Positions 25,953 through 36,263 of a stretch of DNA of 64,000 bases are shown here, in pieces. The notes beneath the pieces were generated by a model, which ran no database searches, was not told the origin of the DNA, and saw nothing but the letters and a program-made list of their open reading frames with translations. This DNA is from Streptantibioticus cattleyicolor NRRL 8057 = DSM 46488 (GTDB taxonomy: Bacteria; Actinomycetota; Actinomycetes; Streptomycetales; Streptomycetaceae): contig NC_017586.1 in NCBI RefSeq assembly GCF_000240165.1, positions 4,154,001 to 4,218,000 of the forward strand. The letters are read 5' to 3'. The translations under genes were made by a program, and so were the position numbers. Positions within the stretch are counted from its first letter, which is position 1, and every line of letters starts with the position of its first letter.

Positions 25953-28214
25953 GTGGGCACCAGAAGCAAGGCCGGGTCACGCAGAGCCGACGCGGCCGGC
26001 GGCAAGCCGCGCCGCCGGCTGCTCAAGTGGTCGCTGGGCAGCGTCCTCGGTCTCGTCCTGCTCGGCATGGCCGCCTTCGCGGCGCTCTACCTGTACGTCG
26101 ACATACCCAAGGCCAACGCGGCGGCCATGGCCCAGGCCAACATCTACAAGACGGCCGACGGCAAGGTGATCGCCCGCACCGGCCAGGTCAACCGGGAACG
26201 TGTCCCGCTCAGCCAGATACCCCAGCCCGTCCAGCATGCCTTCGTGGCCGCGGAGAACAAGACGTTCTACAGCGACAGCGGCGTCGACCTCAAGGGCATG
26301 ACCCGCGCCCTGTACAACACCGTCTCCGGCCACGGCAAGCAGGGCGGCTCGACCATCACCCAGCAGTACGTCAAGAACTTCTACCTCAACCAGAACCAGA
26401 CGGTCTCCCGCAAGCTCAAGGAGCTGTTCATCTCCCTCAAGGTCGACCGGGAGATGAGCAAGGACCAGATCCTCGAGGGCTACCTCAACACCGTCTTCTT
26501 CGGCCGCCGCGCCTACGGCATCCAGGCCGCCGCCCAGGCGTACTACGGCGTCGACGTCTCCAAGCTCACCGTCGCCCAGGGCGCCTACCTCGCCACCCTC
26601 GTCCAGGCGCCGGGCGAGTACGACATGGCCACCGCCACCCCCGAGGGCAAGCGGCTGGCCACCCAGCGCTGGAACTACGTGCTCGACAACATGGTCCAGA
26701 TGCACTGGCTGGACCCGGCCCAGCGGGCGAGGACCGCCTTCGCGCAGCCGCACGCCCCCAAGGGCACCCCGGGGCTGACCGGCCAGACCGGCTACTTCGT
26801 GGAGCTGGCCAACAAGCAGCTCACCTCCAGCGGCGCCGTCGACGCCGACGAACTCGCGGCCGGCGGCTGGACGATCACCCTGACGATAGACCCGGCCAAG
26901 CAGAAGGACCTGGAACAGGCGGTCAAGACCGAGCTGACCGACCAGCTCGACCCGGCGCAGCGCAAGGCCGACGCCGACGTCCAGGCCGGCGCCGTCTCGG
27001 TGGACCCGCGCAACGGCCAGGTGGTCGCCCTCTACGGCGGCGCCGGCTACCCCAAGCAGTGGATCTCCAACGCCACCCGCACCGACTACCAGGTGGCCTC
27101 CACCTTCAAGCCGCTGGTGCTCGCCGCCGCGCTGGAGAACGGCGCCTCCACCCAGGACGGCCGCCGGATCACCGCCGACACCGTCTACGACGGCACCAAC
27201 CGCCGCCCGGTGCAAGGCACTCCGACGCCGTTCGCGCCGCCCAACGAGGACCAGGTCAGCTACGGCCCGATCACCGTGCAGAAGGCCATGGACCAGTCGG
27301 TCAACTCGGTCTTCGCGCAGATGGCCGTGGACGTCGGCCTGAACAAGGTCGCCGACACCGCCGTCAAGCTCGGCATGCCCGCCGACACCGCGGGGCTGCG
27401 GGACGGCCCGGCGATCGCGCTGGGCACCATGGGCGCCAGCCCGTTGCAGATGGCGGGCATCTACGCCACCTTCGACGACCACGGCCGCAAGGTCACCCCG
27501 AGCATCGTGAAGTCCGCGGTGCGCGGCGGCACCCCGGTCCAGCTGAAGAACCCCGTCGGCGACCAGGCGGTCAGCCGCTCCACCGCCGACACCCTCACCT
27601 CGGTGCTGACCGGCGTGGTCAACTCCGGCACCGGTACCTCCGCGCACCAGGACAGCCAGGTGGCGGGGAAGACCGGCACCTCGGACAACAACAAGTCGGC
27701 CTGGTTCACCGGCTACACCCCGAACCTGGTCACCTCGGTGGGGCTCTTCGCCCAGGACGCCAAGAACGGCTCGCAGTCCACGCTGCGCGGCCTGGCCGGC
27801 GGCGGCCGGGTCAACGGTGGCGGCCTGCCCGCGCAGATCTGGGGGAGCTACACCCGGGCCGCGCTGGAGGGCACCGACGCCCAGCAGTTCGACCTCCAGA
27901 CCGACCAGGGCGCCGCGCTGCAACCGGACACCCCCGTCGGCTCGGCCCCGCCGGCCACCTCCTCGGCGCCCCCGTCGACGCCGCCGTCGGCGCCCGCCTC
28001 GCACGCCGCTTCCGCCCCGCCGGTGCCCGGCTCCGGCAGCAGCGACGCCCCGTCCCACGGCAACCATGGCGGCGGCTCGCACCAGCCGGGCGGCGGCCCC
28101 GGCGGAACCGGCGGCCACACCCAGGCGCCGCCCCCGGTGCAGCCGACCGTGCCCCCGCCGCCGACCGGCAACGCCCAGCAGCCGCCCGGCGACGGCGGCC
28201 AGGGCCAGGGCTGA
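25953..28214 (+). CDS. Class A penicillin-binding protein (transglycosylase/transpeptidase)
   Basis: 753 aa from GTG 25953 with a [12 protein letters not shown]. After a basic cytoplasmic segment and one membrane helix (about 29-52) comes a GT51 domain with ENKTFYSDSG, GGSTITQQYVKN and EGYLNTVFFG. The transpeptidase follows: SxxK as STFK (about 385), SVN (about 448) and KTGTS (about 572). The tail is a long Pro/Gly/Ser/Ala linker. It builds peptidoglycan strands and cross-links them. It is monocistronic, closed by a strong hairpin. Confidence 0.94.
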   Translation: MGTRSKAGSRRADAAGGKPRRRLLKWSLGSVLGLVLLGMAAFAALYLYVDIPKANAAAMAQANIYKTADGKVIARTGQVNRERVPLSQIPQPVQHAFVAAENKTFYSDSGVDLKGMTRALYNTVSGHGKQGGSTITQQYVKNFYLNQNQTVSRKLKELFISLKVDREMSKDQILEGYLNTVFFGRRAYGIQAAAQAYYGVDVSKLTVAQGAYLATLVQAPGEYDMATATPEGKRLATQRWNYVLDNMVQMHWLDPAQRARTAFAQPHAPKGTPGLTGQTGYFVELANKQLTSSGAVDADELAAGGWTITLTIDPAKQKDLEQAVKTELTDQLDPAQRKADADVQAGAVSVDPRNGQVVALYGGAGYPKQWISNATRTDYQVASTFKPLVLAAALENGASTQDGRRITADTVYDGTNRRPVQGTPTPFAPPNEDQVSYGPITVQKAMDQSVNSVFAQMAVDVGLNKVADTAVKLGMPADTAGLRDGPAIALGTMGASPLQMAGIYATFDDHGRKVTPSIVKSAVRGGTPVQLKNPVGDQAVSRSTADTLTSVLTGVVNSGTGTSAHQDSQVAGKTGTSDNNKSAWFTGYTPNLVTSVGLFAQDAKNGSQSTLRGLAGGGRVNGGGLPAQIWGSYTRAALEGTDAQQFDLQTDQGAALQPDTPVGSAPPATSSAPPSTPPSAPASHAASAPPVPGSGSSDAPSHGNHGGGSHQPGGGPGGTGGHTQAPPPVQPTVPPPPTGNAQQPPGDGGQGQG

Positions 28215-28231
28215 CCCCGGCCGGACCACCG

Positions 28232-28265
28232 CGACCCCGCCCCGCTTGAGAAGGGGGCGGGGTCG
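28232..28265. terminator. Bidirectional terminator after the PBP gene
   Basis: Arms 28232-28243 (CGACCCCGCCCC) and 28254-28265 pair perfectly around CGCTTGAGAA-type loop bases. It lies between the convergent PBP and PP2C genes. Confidence 0.88.
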
Positions 28266-28284
28266 TGGCGTTCCGGACGGCGTC

Positions 28285-30246
28285 TCACCCCGCGGGCGGC
28301 AGCGGCAGCTCGAACCAGACGACCTTGCCGGCGCTCAGCCGCGTCGCCCCCCAGCGCTGGGCCACCCGGTTGACCAGGAACAGGCCGCGCCCGTTCTCGT
28401 CCTGCGGCTGGGCGTGGCGCATCCGCGGCAGCTGCGGGGCGTCGTCGCCGACCTCCACCCGCAGCACGTCGGTGCGGAGCAGACGCAGCGTGATCGGCCG
28501 TTCGGCGTGCCGAACCGCGTTGGTCACCACCTCGCTGACCAGCAGCTCGACCGCCTCGGCCAGATCGTCCAGGGCCCAGCGGTGCAGGGCGCGGCGCACC
28601 AGGCGGCGGGCGCGTCCGGCGGTCTGCGGATGCGGCTCCAGGAACCAGTAGGCGACGTCGCTGGGGGCTATGCCGTCGAACCGGGCCGCCAGCAGCGCGA
28701 TGTCGTCGTCCCGGTCCCCGGGACCGAGGATGTCCAGCACCTCGTCGCACAGCGGCTCCAGCGGCGGCGGGCAGACTATGGAGCCCACGGTGCGCAGCCG
28801 CTCCCGCAGCCGTTCGATGCCCTCCCACACGTCCCGGGTGCGCGACTCCACCAGGCCGTCGGTGTACAGCAGCAAGGTGGCGCCGGCCGGGGCGGGCAGC
28901 TCCACCGCCTCGAACGGCACCCCGCCCACCCCGATCGGGGCGCCGGGCGGGACCCGCAGCACCTCGGTGCGGCCGTCGCCGTGCAGCAGGACCGGCGGCG
29001 GATGGCCGGCGTTGGCCACCACCAGCCGGTGGGCGATCGGGTCGTAGACCGCGTAGACGCAGGTGGCCATCCGGTCGTGGCCGAGCCGCTGGGCCTGCTC
29101 GTCGAGGTGGTAGAGGACCTCCTGCGGCGGCAGGTCGAGCCCGGCCAGGGTCTGCACGGTGGTGCGCAACTGGCCCATGATCGCGGCCGATTGCATGGAG
29201 TGGCCCATCACGTCCCCGACCACCAGCGCCACCCGGGAGCCGGGCAGCGGGATGGCGTCGTACCAGTCGCCGCCGACCCGGGCGGTCTCCGCGGCGGGCA
29301 GGTAACGGCTGGCCAGCCGGACGCCGGTGGGCTGCGGCAGCGAGTCGGGGAGCATGGCGCGCTGGAGCGAGTCGGCGATGTCCGCCTCGCGGCCGTAGAG
29401 CACCGCCTTGTCGACCCCGAGCGCGGTGTGGGTGGCCAGCTGGGCGGCGACCAGCAGATCGGCCGGGTCGAACGCGGCCCGGTTGGGGCGGCGCAGCAGC
29501 ACCACCGCGCCGATCACCCGGCGCCGGCCGCGCAGCGGGGCCAGGATCGCCCGCCGGCCGCCCGGCACCGTGGCGCCGACCAGTTCGGTCAGGGCCTGCG
29601 CCACCTGGGGTCCGGTGGCGAACAGCGGGCGCACCCCGCGCAGCACCTCGGCCAGCGGACCGTCCATCCGCACCTCGGTGGTCTCGGCGGCGCCGCTGAC
29701 CTCGGGGGCCGGCATCAGCGGCAGCAGCGGACCGTCCTGGGCGTGGCCGGTGGTGTCGGTGTCGTCGGCGATGCGGTCGGTCCGGCGCAGCCGCAGCACC
29801 AGCGGCTCCACCGGCCGCTCGTCGCCCACCGGCAGCGGGTCGCGCAGGTAGACCAGGATCGCGTCGGAGAAGGTGGGCACCACCGAACGGCACAGCCCCA
29901 GCACGATCTCGTCCAGGTCGATGCCGCGGGCGATGCGCCGGGTGGCGGCGCCGATGTACCGCAGCCGCTCGGTGTCGTGCGGCTCCTCACCCTCCGGGCG
30001 CGGCCGAGGCGGATCGGCGGGCCCTTGGGCGCCCGGGCGCGCCACGGCCGGCTCCGGCGGCACCGGCAGCGCGGCCGGCACCGGGCCGGGCGCGGGACGG
30101 GTACGCCCGTCCGGCGGGTCGCTCAGCGGACGCGGGCCGGCCGCCTCCGACGCGGGGTCGCGCGGATCGTCGTGGCCGCCCGGCTCGTCGGCGGGCGAGG
30201 CGGCCTGCGCCGGCACGGGGCGGTGGACCCCGAGCGGGTCGGGCAC
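28285..30246 (-). CDS. GAF-SpoIIE phosphatase with anti-sigma-type HATPase domain
   Basis: 653 aa from GTG 30246 (start uncertain). A Pro-rich N-terminus (to about 85) precedes a GAF domain (about 90-270), a SpoIIE PP2C phosphatase (about 300-510: GGDWYDAIPL, VVGDVMGHS, LLYTDGLVE and DDDIALLAAR) and a C-terminal HATPase_c (VSEVVTNAVRHA, DENGRGLFLV). This fused phosphatase-kinase layout is typical of Streptomyces sigma-factor partner-switching networks. The anti-sigma and anti-anti-sigma partners are not in the window. Confidence 0.92.
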   Translation of the reverse strand: MPDPLGVHRPVPAQAASPADEPGGHDDPRDPASEAAGPRPLSDPPDGRTRPAPGPVPAALPVPPEPAVARPGAQGPADPPRPRPEGEEPHDTERLRYIGAATRRIARGIDLDEIVLGLCRSVVPTFSDAILVYLRDPLPVGDERPVEPLVLRLRRTDRIADDTDTTGHAQDGPLLPLMPAPEVSGAAETTEVRMDGPLAEVLRGVRPLFATGPQVAQALTELVGATVPGGRRAILAPLRGRRRVIGAVVLLRRPNRAAFDPADLLVAAQLATHTALGVDKAVLYGREADIADSLQRAMLPDSLPQPTGVRLASRYLPAAETARVGGDWYDAIPLPGSRVALVVGDVMGHSMQSAAIMGQLRTTVQTLAGLDLPPQEVLYHLDEQAQRLGHDRMATCVYAVYDPIAHRLVVANAGHPPPVLLHGDGRTEVLRVPPGAPIGVGGVPFEAVELPAPAGATLLLYTDGLVESRTRDVWEGIERLRERLRTVGSIVCPPPLEPLCDEVLDILGPGDRDDDIALLAARFDGIAPSDVAYWFLEPHPQTAGRARRLVRRALHRWALDDLAEAVELLVSEVVTNAVRHAERPITLRLLRTDVLRVEVGDDAPQLPRMRHAQPQDENGRGLFLVNRVAQRWGATRLSAGKVVWFELPLPPAG

Positions 30247-30430
30247 CGCGGCCGGGGCGCCGCCCGGCAGCCGGGTGCGTGCCTCCGCGGCCGGAGCGGT
30301 ACGCGGGCGTGCCGCGGCGCCGCTCGGCGCGATTGTCTCCTGGGCCGCCCGACGGGGGGGCGCGGTGCTCCGTCACGCTAGGGGTTCCATCCGTATCCGT
30401 CCGTGCGCCGCAGGCGATCTGGGTAGCCGG

Positions 30431-31138
30431 TCAGGCGAGCCGTCGGCAGTTCAGGAAGAGCTGTTCCTCCGGCGGCACGTCGGTGCTCGCCGGCGCGTAC
30501 GCGTATGACGTCTCCTCGACGATCTCGAAGCCCGCGCCGCGCACGACCCGGCGCAAATCGTCCCGCAAGTATCCGGATACCCGAATCGCGTTTCCCAGGA
30601 ACGGAATCACGACATCGTCCACATCGGCCTCCACCATGGAAAGCGCCAGCAACCCGCCGGGCACCAGGAGGTCATGAATGGCGGTCAGCGCCTCGGTGAT
30701 CTCCGCGCGCGGCAGCATCAGCAGGGAGAAGAACGCGGCGACGGCGTCGTAGCGGCCGGTGCCGCCGAGGGCGGCGGCGCCCGCGGCGCCGGGGGCCAGA
30801 TCGGCGATGTCGAGCCGGTGGAACGTGGCCTGCGGCACCTGGCGCCGGGCCAGTTCGACCATGCCGGCCGACAGGTCGACGCCGGTCACGTCGAGCCCGG
30901 CCGCGGCGAGCTGGCCGGCGGTGGGCAGGCCGGTGCCGCAGCCGAGGTCGAGCACCCGGGCGCCGGCCGGCAGCGACTCGATCAGCCAGCGCCCCGCGGC
31001 CAGTTGGCCCTCCTTGTGCGGGAACGCCTCGTCGTACCGGTCGCCGATGGCGTCGAACGCCTCGGCCTGGCCGGTGCGGTCCCGCCGCCGGTCCTCGGTG
31101 CGGGGGACCCCTGTCTCGTCGTAGCGGCCGGTTGTCAC
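30431..31138 (-). CDS. Class I SAM-dependent methyltransferase
   Basis: 235 aa. Motif I is VLDLGCGTGLPT (about 62-73), with motif post-I VTGVDLSAGMVELAR. The end LLVPGGLLALSMVEADVDDV fits motif III. The sequence is small-molecule type rather than a protein or rRNA methylase. The gene stands alone, on the same strand as the PP2C gene 184 bases further on. No substrate can be proposed. Confidence 0.82.
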   Translation of the reverse strand: MTTGRYDETGVPRTEDRRRDRTGQAEAFDAIGDRYDEAFPHKEGQLAAGRWLIESLPAGARVLDLGCGTGLPTAGQLAAAGLDVTGVDLSAGMVELARRQVPQATFHRLDIADLAPGAAGAAALGGTGRYDAVAAFFSLLMLPRAEITEALTAIHDLLVPGGLLALSMVEADVDDVVIPFLGNAIRVSGYLRDDLRRVVRGAGFEIVEETSYAYAPASTDVPPEEQLFLNCRRLA

Positions 31139-31240
31139 GGAGCCCCCTGACTGAGCGTCAAGCTTTGGTTGCTGCTTGCGTTTTCGCCGATGTTGCGGAG
31201 GACGATCCTACGTACCGGGGGGAGGGGCACATCAAGGGGC

Positions 31241-31987
31241 TTACGGATTTCCCGGCGGCCGGCCGTGGTCCCACGGGAGCCGGTCCCACCCGACCGGGAG
31301 CGCCGGAACCGTCCAGGACGGGTCCGGACGCCAGCGCGGCCAGCCGTCCCGGAACGGCGGACCCCACCGTTCGATCACGGAGACCGCGCGCTCCCCGGCC
31401 CGCCGCACCCCGGCCGCCGCCGCCTCGTCCAGCAGTCCGTCGGCGAGCGCCTGGGCGAACTCGTCCTCGTCCCGCCACTCCCAGCCGCCGTCCGGGGCCA
31501 CCACGATGTCCAGGAAGTGGTCCTGCGAGTCGACCCCGCCGGGCCAACGGCGCAGCGGCTCCTCCAGGTTGACGTACCAGTTCTTGAACTCCCAGTCGGG
31601 GTGCCAGAAGAGCCACACCGACCACGGCTCGCCGGGCCGGGCCAGCTTGAGCACCCCGGTGCCGTGCCACGGGTCGACCCTGGTCGCCCGGGGCTTGCGG
31701 TACCGGGTGGCGAGCGGTTCGGCGTGCACCGGGGTGCCGTCGGCGAGCACCGGGCGCACGCACGGCGTGCCCGGCGCCATCCAGACCGCGAGCAGCCCGG
31801 GGTCGTCACGGACCACGGTGACCGGGCGCGCGATGTGCACCTGCCGGTCGTAACGGGCACCGTTGCCCCGGTAGCGCCACAGGATCTGCGCCCCCGGCGC
31901 CCAGCGTCCGCCCGCGGCCGGGCCGGGGACGGAACCGGCCGCGGGCACCCGGGCGGCGGCCGGCACGGGTGGTGTCTCGGCTGTCAT
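31241..31987 (-). CDS. DUF402 domain protein
   Basis: 248 aa from ATG 31987 with GAAGGAAG upstream. DUF402 is recognisable: FKNWYVNLEEPLRR, then DSQDHFLDIVVAPDGGWEWRDEDEF, conserved acidic residues that bind metal in family members with nucleoside-diphosphate phosphatase activity. Located between fumC and the methyltransferase gene, the same neighbourhood it keeps in Streptomyces genomes. The physiological substrate is unknown. Confidence 0.85.
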   Translation of the reverse strand: MTAETPPVPAAARVPAAGSVPGPAAGGRWAPGAQILWRYRGNGARYDRQVHIARPVTVVRDDPGLLAVWMAPGTPCVRPVLADGTPVHAEPLATRYRKPRATRVDPWHGTGVLKLARPGEPWSVWLFWHPDWEFKNWYVNLEEPLRRWPGGVDSQDHFLDIVVAPDGGWEWRDEDEFAQALADGLLDEAAAAGVRRAGERAVSVIERWGPPFRDGWPRWRPDPSWTVPALPVGWDRLPWDHGRPPGNP

Positions 31988-32122
31988 CGTCTTCCTTCGC
32001 CTCCGGGGCCTTCGGTCCGATGCCGACACTCCTCGACGCCGCGCTCGCCCGTTCCTCGCTCGCTCGGTCTCGTCGCTTTCGGCATCGGCGGCCCCTTCGT
32101 GACCGGATCCTACGGAGCGCCG

Positions 32123-33511
32123 TCACGGCCGGGTCATCCGCAGCACGTCGAGCGCCTCGTCCAGTTGCTCCTCGGTGATCAGCCCCCGTTCCACATAACC
32201 GGAGTCCAGCACCACCTCACGGATCGTCCGCCGCTCGGCCAGCGACCGCTTGGCCACCTTGGCCGCCTCCTCATAACCCAGGTAACGGTTGAGCGGGGTG
32301 ACCACCGAGGGGGAGGACTCGGCGTACTCCCTGGCCCGTTCGGCGTTGGCGGTGATGCCGGCCACCGTGCGGTCGGCCAGCAGCCGGGAGACGTTGGCCA
32401 GCAGCCGGACGGACTCCAGCACGTTCTTGGCGATCACCGGCAGCATCACGTTGAGTTCGAAGTTGCCGGCCGCGCCGGCCACCGCGATGGTGGCGTCGTT
32501 CCCGGTGACCTGGGCGGCCACCATCAGCACCGCCTCCGGGATCACCGGGTTGACCTTGCCGGGCATGATGGACGAACCCGGTTGCAGATCGGGCAGGTTG
32601 ATCTCGGCGAGGCCGGTGCGCGGCCCGGAGGCCATCCACCGCAGATCGTTAGCGATCTTCGTCAGGCCCACCGCGATCGTCCGCAGCTGGCCCGAGGTCT
32701 CCACCACCGCGTCCCGCGCGCCCTGCGCCTCGAAGTGGTTGCGCGCCTCGGTCAGCGGCAGCCCGGTGGCCCGGGCCACCTCGGCGATGACCGCCGGGGC
32801 GAAACCGGGCGGGGTGTTGATCCCGGTGCCCACCGCGGTGCCGCCCAGCGGCAGCTCGGCCAGGCGCGGCAGCGCCGACTCCAGCCGCTCGATCCCGTAC
32901 CGCACCTGCGCCGCGTAACCGCCGAACTCCTGGCCGAGGGTGACCGGCGTGGCGTCCATCAGGTGCGTGCGGCCGGACTTGACCACCTCGGCGAACTCGG
33001 CCGACTTCGCCTCCAGCGCGGCGGCCAGGTGGTCCAGGGCCGGGATCAGGTCGCGGGTGACCGCGGAGGCGGCGGCGATGTGCAGCGAGGAGGGGAAGAC
33101 GTCGTTGGACGACTGGCTGGCGTTGACCTCGTCGTTGGGGTGGACCGGGCGGCGCAGCCGCTCGGCGGCGAGGGTGGCGATCACCTCGTTGGCGTTCATG
33201 TTGGACGAGGTGCCCGAGCCGGTCTGGAAGACGTCGACCGGGAAGTGGTCGTCCCAGCGGCCCTCGGCGACCTCGCCGGCCGCCTGCACGATCGCCTCGG
33301 CGACCTCCTTGTCCACCACGCCGAGTTCGGCGTTGACCTTGGCGGCGGCGGCCTTGATCCGGGCCAGCGCCTCGATGTGGGCGCGCTCCAGCCGGCCGCC
33401 GCTGATCGGGAAGTTCTCCACGGCGCGCTGGGTCTGCGCCCGCCACTTGGCGTGCGCCGGGACGCGCACCTCGCCCATCGAGTCGTGCTCGATCCGGTAT
33501 TCGTCACTCAT
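32123..33511 (-). CDS. fumC: Fumarate hydratase class II
   Basis: 462 aa, full length for FumC, from ATG 33511. The signature [15 protein letters not shown] is present, together with [16 protein letters not shown] and the substrate loop NDHVNxSQSSND-type [12 protein letters not shown]. It is an iron-independent, oxidant-resistant enzyme converting fumarate and malate in the TCA cycle. It lies 85 bases beyond the class I fumarase gene on the same strand. Expression may differ from that of the iron-sulfur enzyme. Confidence 0.97.
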   Translation of the reverse strand: MSDEYRIEHDSMGEVRVPAHAKWRAQTQRAVENFPISGGRLERAHIEALARIKAAAAKVNAELGVVDKEVAEAIVQAAGEVAEGRWDDHFPVDVFQTGSGTSSNMNANEVIATLAAERLRRPVHPNDEVNASQSSNDVFPSSLHIAAASAVTRDLIPALDHLAAALEAKSAEFAEVVKSGRTHLMDATPVTLGQEFGGYAAQVRYGIERLESALPRLAELPLGGTAVGTGINTPPGFAPAVIAEVARATGLPLTEARNHFEAQGARDAVVETSGQLRTIAVGLTKIANDLRWMASGPRTGLAEINLPDLQPGSSIMPGKVNPVIPEAVLMVAAQVTGNDATIAVAGAAGNFELNVMLPVIAKNVLESVRLLANVSRLLADRTVAGITANAERAREYAESSPSVVTPLNRYLGYEEAAKVAKRSLAERRTIREVVLDSGYVERGLITEEQLDEALDVLRMTRP

Positions 33512-33596
33512 ACCTATGACAGTGCCCGGGGCCACCGAAGTGTTCCCGGGCACCGTCTCATTCGCTCGAAAGGGTGTACGACACGCCGTCAGCGGG

Positions 33597-35252
33597 TCAT
33601 GAGGAACGCACCGGGATGCTGGTGAACGTCGGGGACGGCGCCGGGTCGGTGAAGAAGTCGTTGCCCTTGTCGTCCACCACGATGAACGCCGGGAAGTCCG
33701 CCACCTCGATCTTCCACACCGCCTCCATGCCCAGCTCCTCGTACTCCAGGACCTCGACCTTCTTGATGCAGTCCTGGGCGAGGCGGGCGGCCGGGCCGCC
33801 GATGGAGCCGAGGTAGAAGCCACCGTGGGCGTGGCAGGCGTCGGTGACCTGCTTGCTGCGGTTGCCCTTGGCGAGCATCACCTTCGAGCCCCCCGCCGCC
33901 TGGAACTGCTCGACGTAGGAGTCCATGCGGCCGGCCGTGGTCGGGCCGAAGGAACCGGAGGCGTACCCCTCGGGGGTCTTCGCCGGGCCGGCGTAGTACA
34001 CCGGGTGGTCCTTGAGGTACTGCGGCATCTCCTCGCCCGCGTCCAGCCGTTCCTTGATCTTGGCGTGCGCGATGTCGCGCGCCACGACCAGCGGACCGGT
34101 CAGCGACAGACGGGTCTTGACCGGGTACTTGGTCAGCTCGGCGAGGATCGACTCCATCGGCTGGTTGAGGTCGATCCTCACCACGTCGCCCTCGTCGAGG
34201 TGCTCGTCGGTGGTGTCGGGCAGGAAGCGCGCCGGGTCGGTCTCCAGCTGCTCCAGGAAGACGCCCTCGGCGGTGATCTTGGCGACCGCCTGGCGGTCGG
34301 CGGAGCAGGAGACCGCGATGGCCACCGGGCAGGAGGCGCCGTGCCGGGGCAGCCGCACCACGCGGACGTCGTGGCAGAAGTACTTGCCGCCGAACTGGGC
34401 GCCGATGCCGATCTTCTGGGTCAGTTCGAAGACCTTCTCCTCCAGCTCGGTGTCACGGAAGCCGTGGCCGAGCGGGGAGCCCTCGGTGGGCAGGTTGTCC
34501 AGGTAGTGCGCGGAGGCGTACTTCGCGGTCTTCAGCGCGTACTCGGCGCTGGTGCCGCCGACCACGATCGCCAGGTGGTACGGCGGGCAGGCGGCCGTGC
34601 CCAGCGAACGGATCTTCTCCTCCAGGAACCTCATCATGGACGCCTCGTTGAGGACGGCCTTGGTCTCCTGGTACAGGAAGGACTTGTTGGCGCTGCCGCC
34701 GCCCTTGGCCATGAAGAGGAACTTGTAGGCGCCGCCGTCGGTGGCGTACAGCTCGATCTGCGCGGGCAGGTTGGAGCCGGTGTTCCTCTCCTCCCACATG
34801 GTCAGCGGCGCCATCTGGGAGTAGCGCAGGTTGAGCTTGGTGTACGCGTCGTAGACGCCGCGGGAGAGCGCCTCCTCGTCGCCCCCCTCGGTCAGCACGT
34901 TCTGGCCGCGCTTGCCCATCACGATCGCGGTGCCGGTGTCCTGGCACATCGGCAGCACGCCGGCCGCCGCGATGTTGGCGTTCTTCAGCAGGTCCAGGGC
35001 GACGAACTTGTCGTTGGCGGACGCCTCGGGGTCGTCGACGATCCGGCGCAGCTGGGCCAGGTGGGCCGGGCGCAGGTAGTGCTGGATGTCGTGGATCGCC
35101 TCCTCGGCCAGCTTGCGCAGCGCCTCCGGCTCCACCTTGAGGAACGTCCGCCCGCCGGCCTCGAACGTGCTCACGCCCTCGGAGGTCACCAGCCGGTACG
35201 GCGTGGTGTCCTCGCCCTGGGGAAGCAGATCCGTATAGGCGAATTCAGGCAT
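33597..35252 (-). CDS. fumA: Fumarate hydratase class I (iron-sulfur)
   Basis: 551 aa, the usual length of single-chain class I fumarases. Cluster ligand candidates are the cysteines in [25 protein letters not shown] and the [14 protein letters not shown] segment. The C-terminal domain (about 350-530) carries [15 protein letters not shown], the beta-subunit-like part. It is oxygen- and superoxide-sensitive in other bacteria, unlike the adjacent FumC. ATG 35252 follows a moderate RBS. Confidence 0.95.
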   Translation of the reverse strand: MPEFAYTDLLPQGEDTTPYRLVTSEGVSTFEAGGRTFLKVEPEALRKLAEEAIHDIQHYLRPAHLAQLRRIVDDPEASANDKFVALDLLKNANIAAAGVLPMCQDTGTAIVMGKRGQNVLTEGGDEEALSRGVYDAYTKLNLRYSQMAPLTMWEERNTGSNLPAQIELYATDGGAYKFLFMAKGGGSANKSFLYQETKAVLNEASMMRFLEEKIRSLGTAACPPYHLAIVVGGTSAEYALKTAKYASAHYLDNLPTEGSPLGHGFRDTELEEKVFELTQKIGIGAQFGGKYFCHDVRVVRLPRHGASCPVAIAVSCSADRQAVAKITAEGVFLEQLETDPARFLPDTTDEHLDEGDVVRIDLNQPMESILAELTKYPVKTRLSLTGPLVVARDIAHAKIKERLDAGEEMPQYLKDHPVYYAGPAKTPEGYASGSFGPTTAGRMDSYVEQFQAAGGSKVMLAKGNRSKQVTDACHAHGGFYLGSIGGPAARLAQDCIKKVEVLEYEELGMEAVWKIEVADFPAFIVVDDKGNDFFTDPAPSPTFTSIPVRSS

Positions 35253-35374
35253 CGCAAGTCCTCACTCGGCGGCGTCGACGAAGGCGTGACAAGCGTAGAA
35301 CGTTCCGGGACGGGCCGAGCCGTGAGCTCCCCCACCTCCGCCCGGGACCCGGAACTGGTCACGATCTATCGCGT

Positions 35375-35392
35375 TTGGCTATCGTGGTCGCC
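35375..35392 (+). promoter_or_regulatory. Promoter with a probable leaderless start for the DUF1707 gene
   Basis: TATCGT at 35380-35385 ends 7 bases before GTG 35393, and TGGTCA at 35356-35361 is 18 bases upstream of it as a possible -35. No Shine-Dalgarno sequence precedes the GTG. This spacing predicts transcription beginning at the start codon. Confidence 0.5.
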
Positions 35393-36079
35393 GTGGACGA
35401 GTCGCCGCTCCAGAAGCCGTCGCTCATCAAGCGAACCCAACAGCCGGCCGGCACCGACGCGGAGGCCGCGCTGCGCGCCTCCGACGCGGACCGCGACCGG
35501 ATCGCCGAGATCCTGCGGGAGGCCCTCGCGGAGGGCCGGCTGACCGCCGAGGAACACTCCGAACGCCTCGACGCCGCCTACGCCGCCCGGACCGTCGGCG
35601 AGCTGGCCCCGCTCGTCCGCGATCTGCCGGCACACCCGGCCGACCGGACGCCGCGCCCGGAGCCCGCCGGGTATCCGCCGGCCGCCCCCGCCGGTGAGGC
35701 CGACACCCAGAACCTCGTCGCGGTCTTCGGCGGCTCCGTCCGCAAGGGCCGCTGGCGGGTGGGGCGGCGCACCAACGCCTTCGCCTGCTTCGGCGGGATC
35801 GAGATCGACCTGACCGAGGCCGTCTTCGAGCAGCGGGAGGTCGTCGTCAACGTGGTCGCGGTCTTCGGCGGCGTGGAGATCAAGGTGCCGGAGAACGTCA
35901 CGCTGCGCGGCACCGGCAGCGGCGTCTTCGGCGGCTTCGACGTCCGCACCCACGAGTCGACCGACCCCGACGCCCCCGTGGTGGTCGTCTCCGGCGTCGC
36001 GCTCTTCGGCGGGGTGGAGGCCAAACCGCGCCGCGGCAAGCGGCTGCGCGCCTGGACGCGCGGTCAACTCGACGGCTGA
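35393..36079 (+). CDS. DUF1707 and LiaF-like (DUF2154) protein
   Basis: 228 aa from GTG 35393; TTG 35375 and GTG 35384 are in frame but lie in the -10 region. Residues about 25-80 form a DUF1707 domain (RASDADRDRIAEILREALAEGRLTAEEH), a helical module with a conserved RxSDxDR start. The C-terminal half repeats a beta-strand unit with VAVFGG three times (about 112, 157 and 205), as in LiaF cell-wall stress proteins. No membrane helix is seen. Likely leaderless. Confidence 0.83.
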   Translation: MDESPLQKPSLIKRTQQPAGTDAEAALRASDADRDRIAEILREALAEGRLTAEEHSERLDAAYAARTVGELAPLVRDLPAHPADRTPRPEPAGYPPAAPAGEADTQNLVAVFGGSVRKGRWRVGRRTNAFACFGGIEIDLTEAVFEQREVVVNVVAVFGGVEIKVPENVTLRGTGSGVFGGFDVRTHESTDPDAPVVVVSGVALFGGVEAKPRRGKRLRAWTRGQLDG

Positions 36080-36263
36080 CGGCGGCAGTTGACGGCCACC
36101 GGGCGAGTACGGGCGCGTACTCTCCGCATGAACCAGCGCACAGCGGGTAAGGCTTCCGCATCGTCTCTCGCACGGCTGGGCGGGGAAGGGTCACGGCAAG
36201 GACAGCCGTGCGCAGCGACGGGCAAGGGTGACACAACGCCGAAGCCGTCGTCAGGAGTACCCC

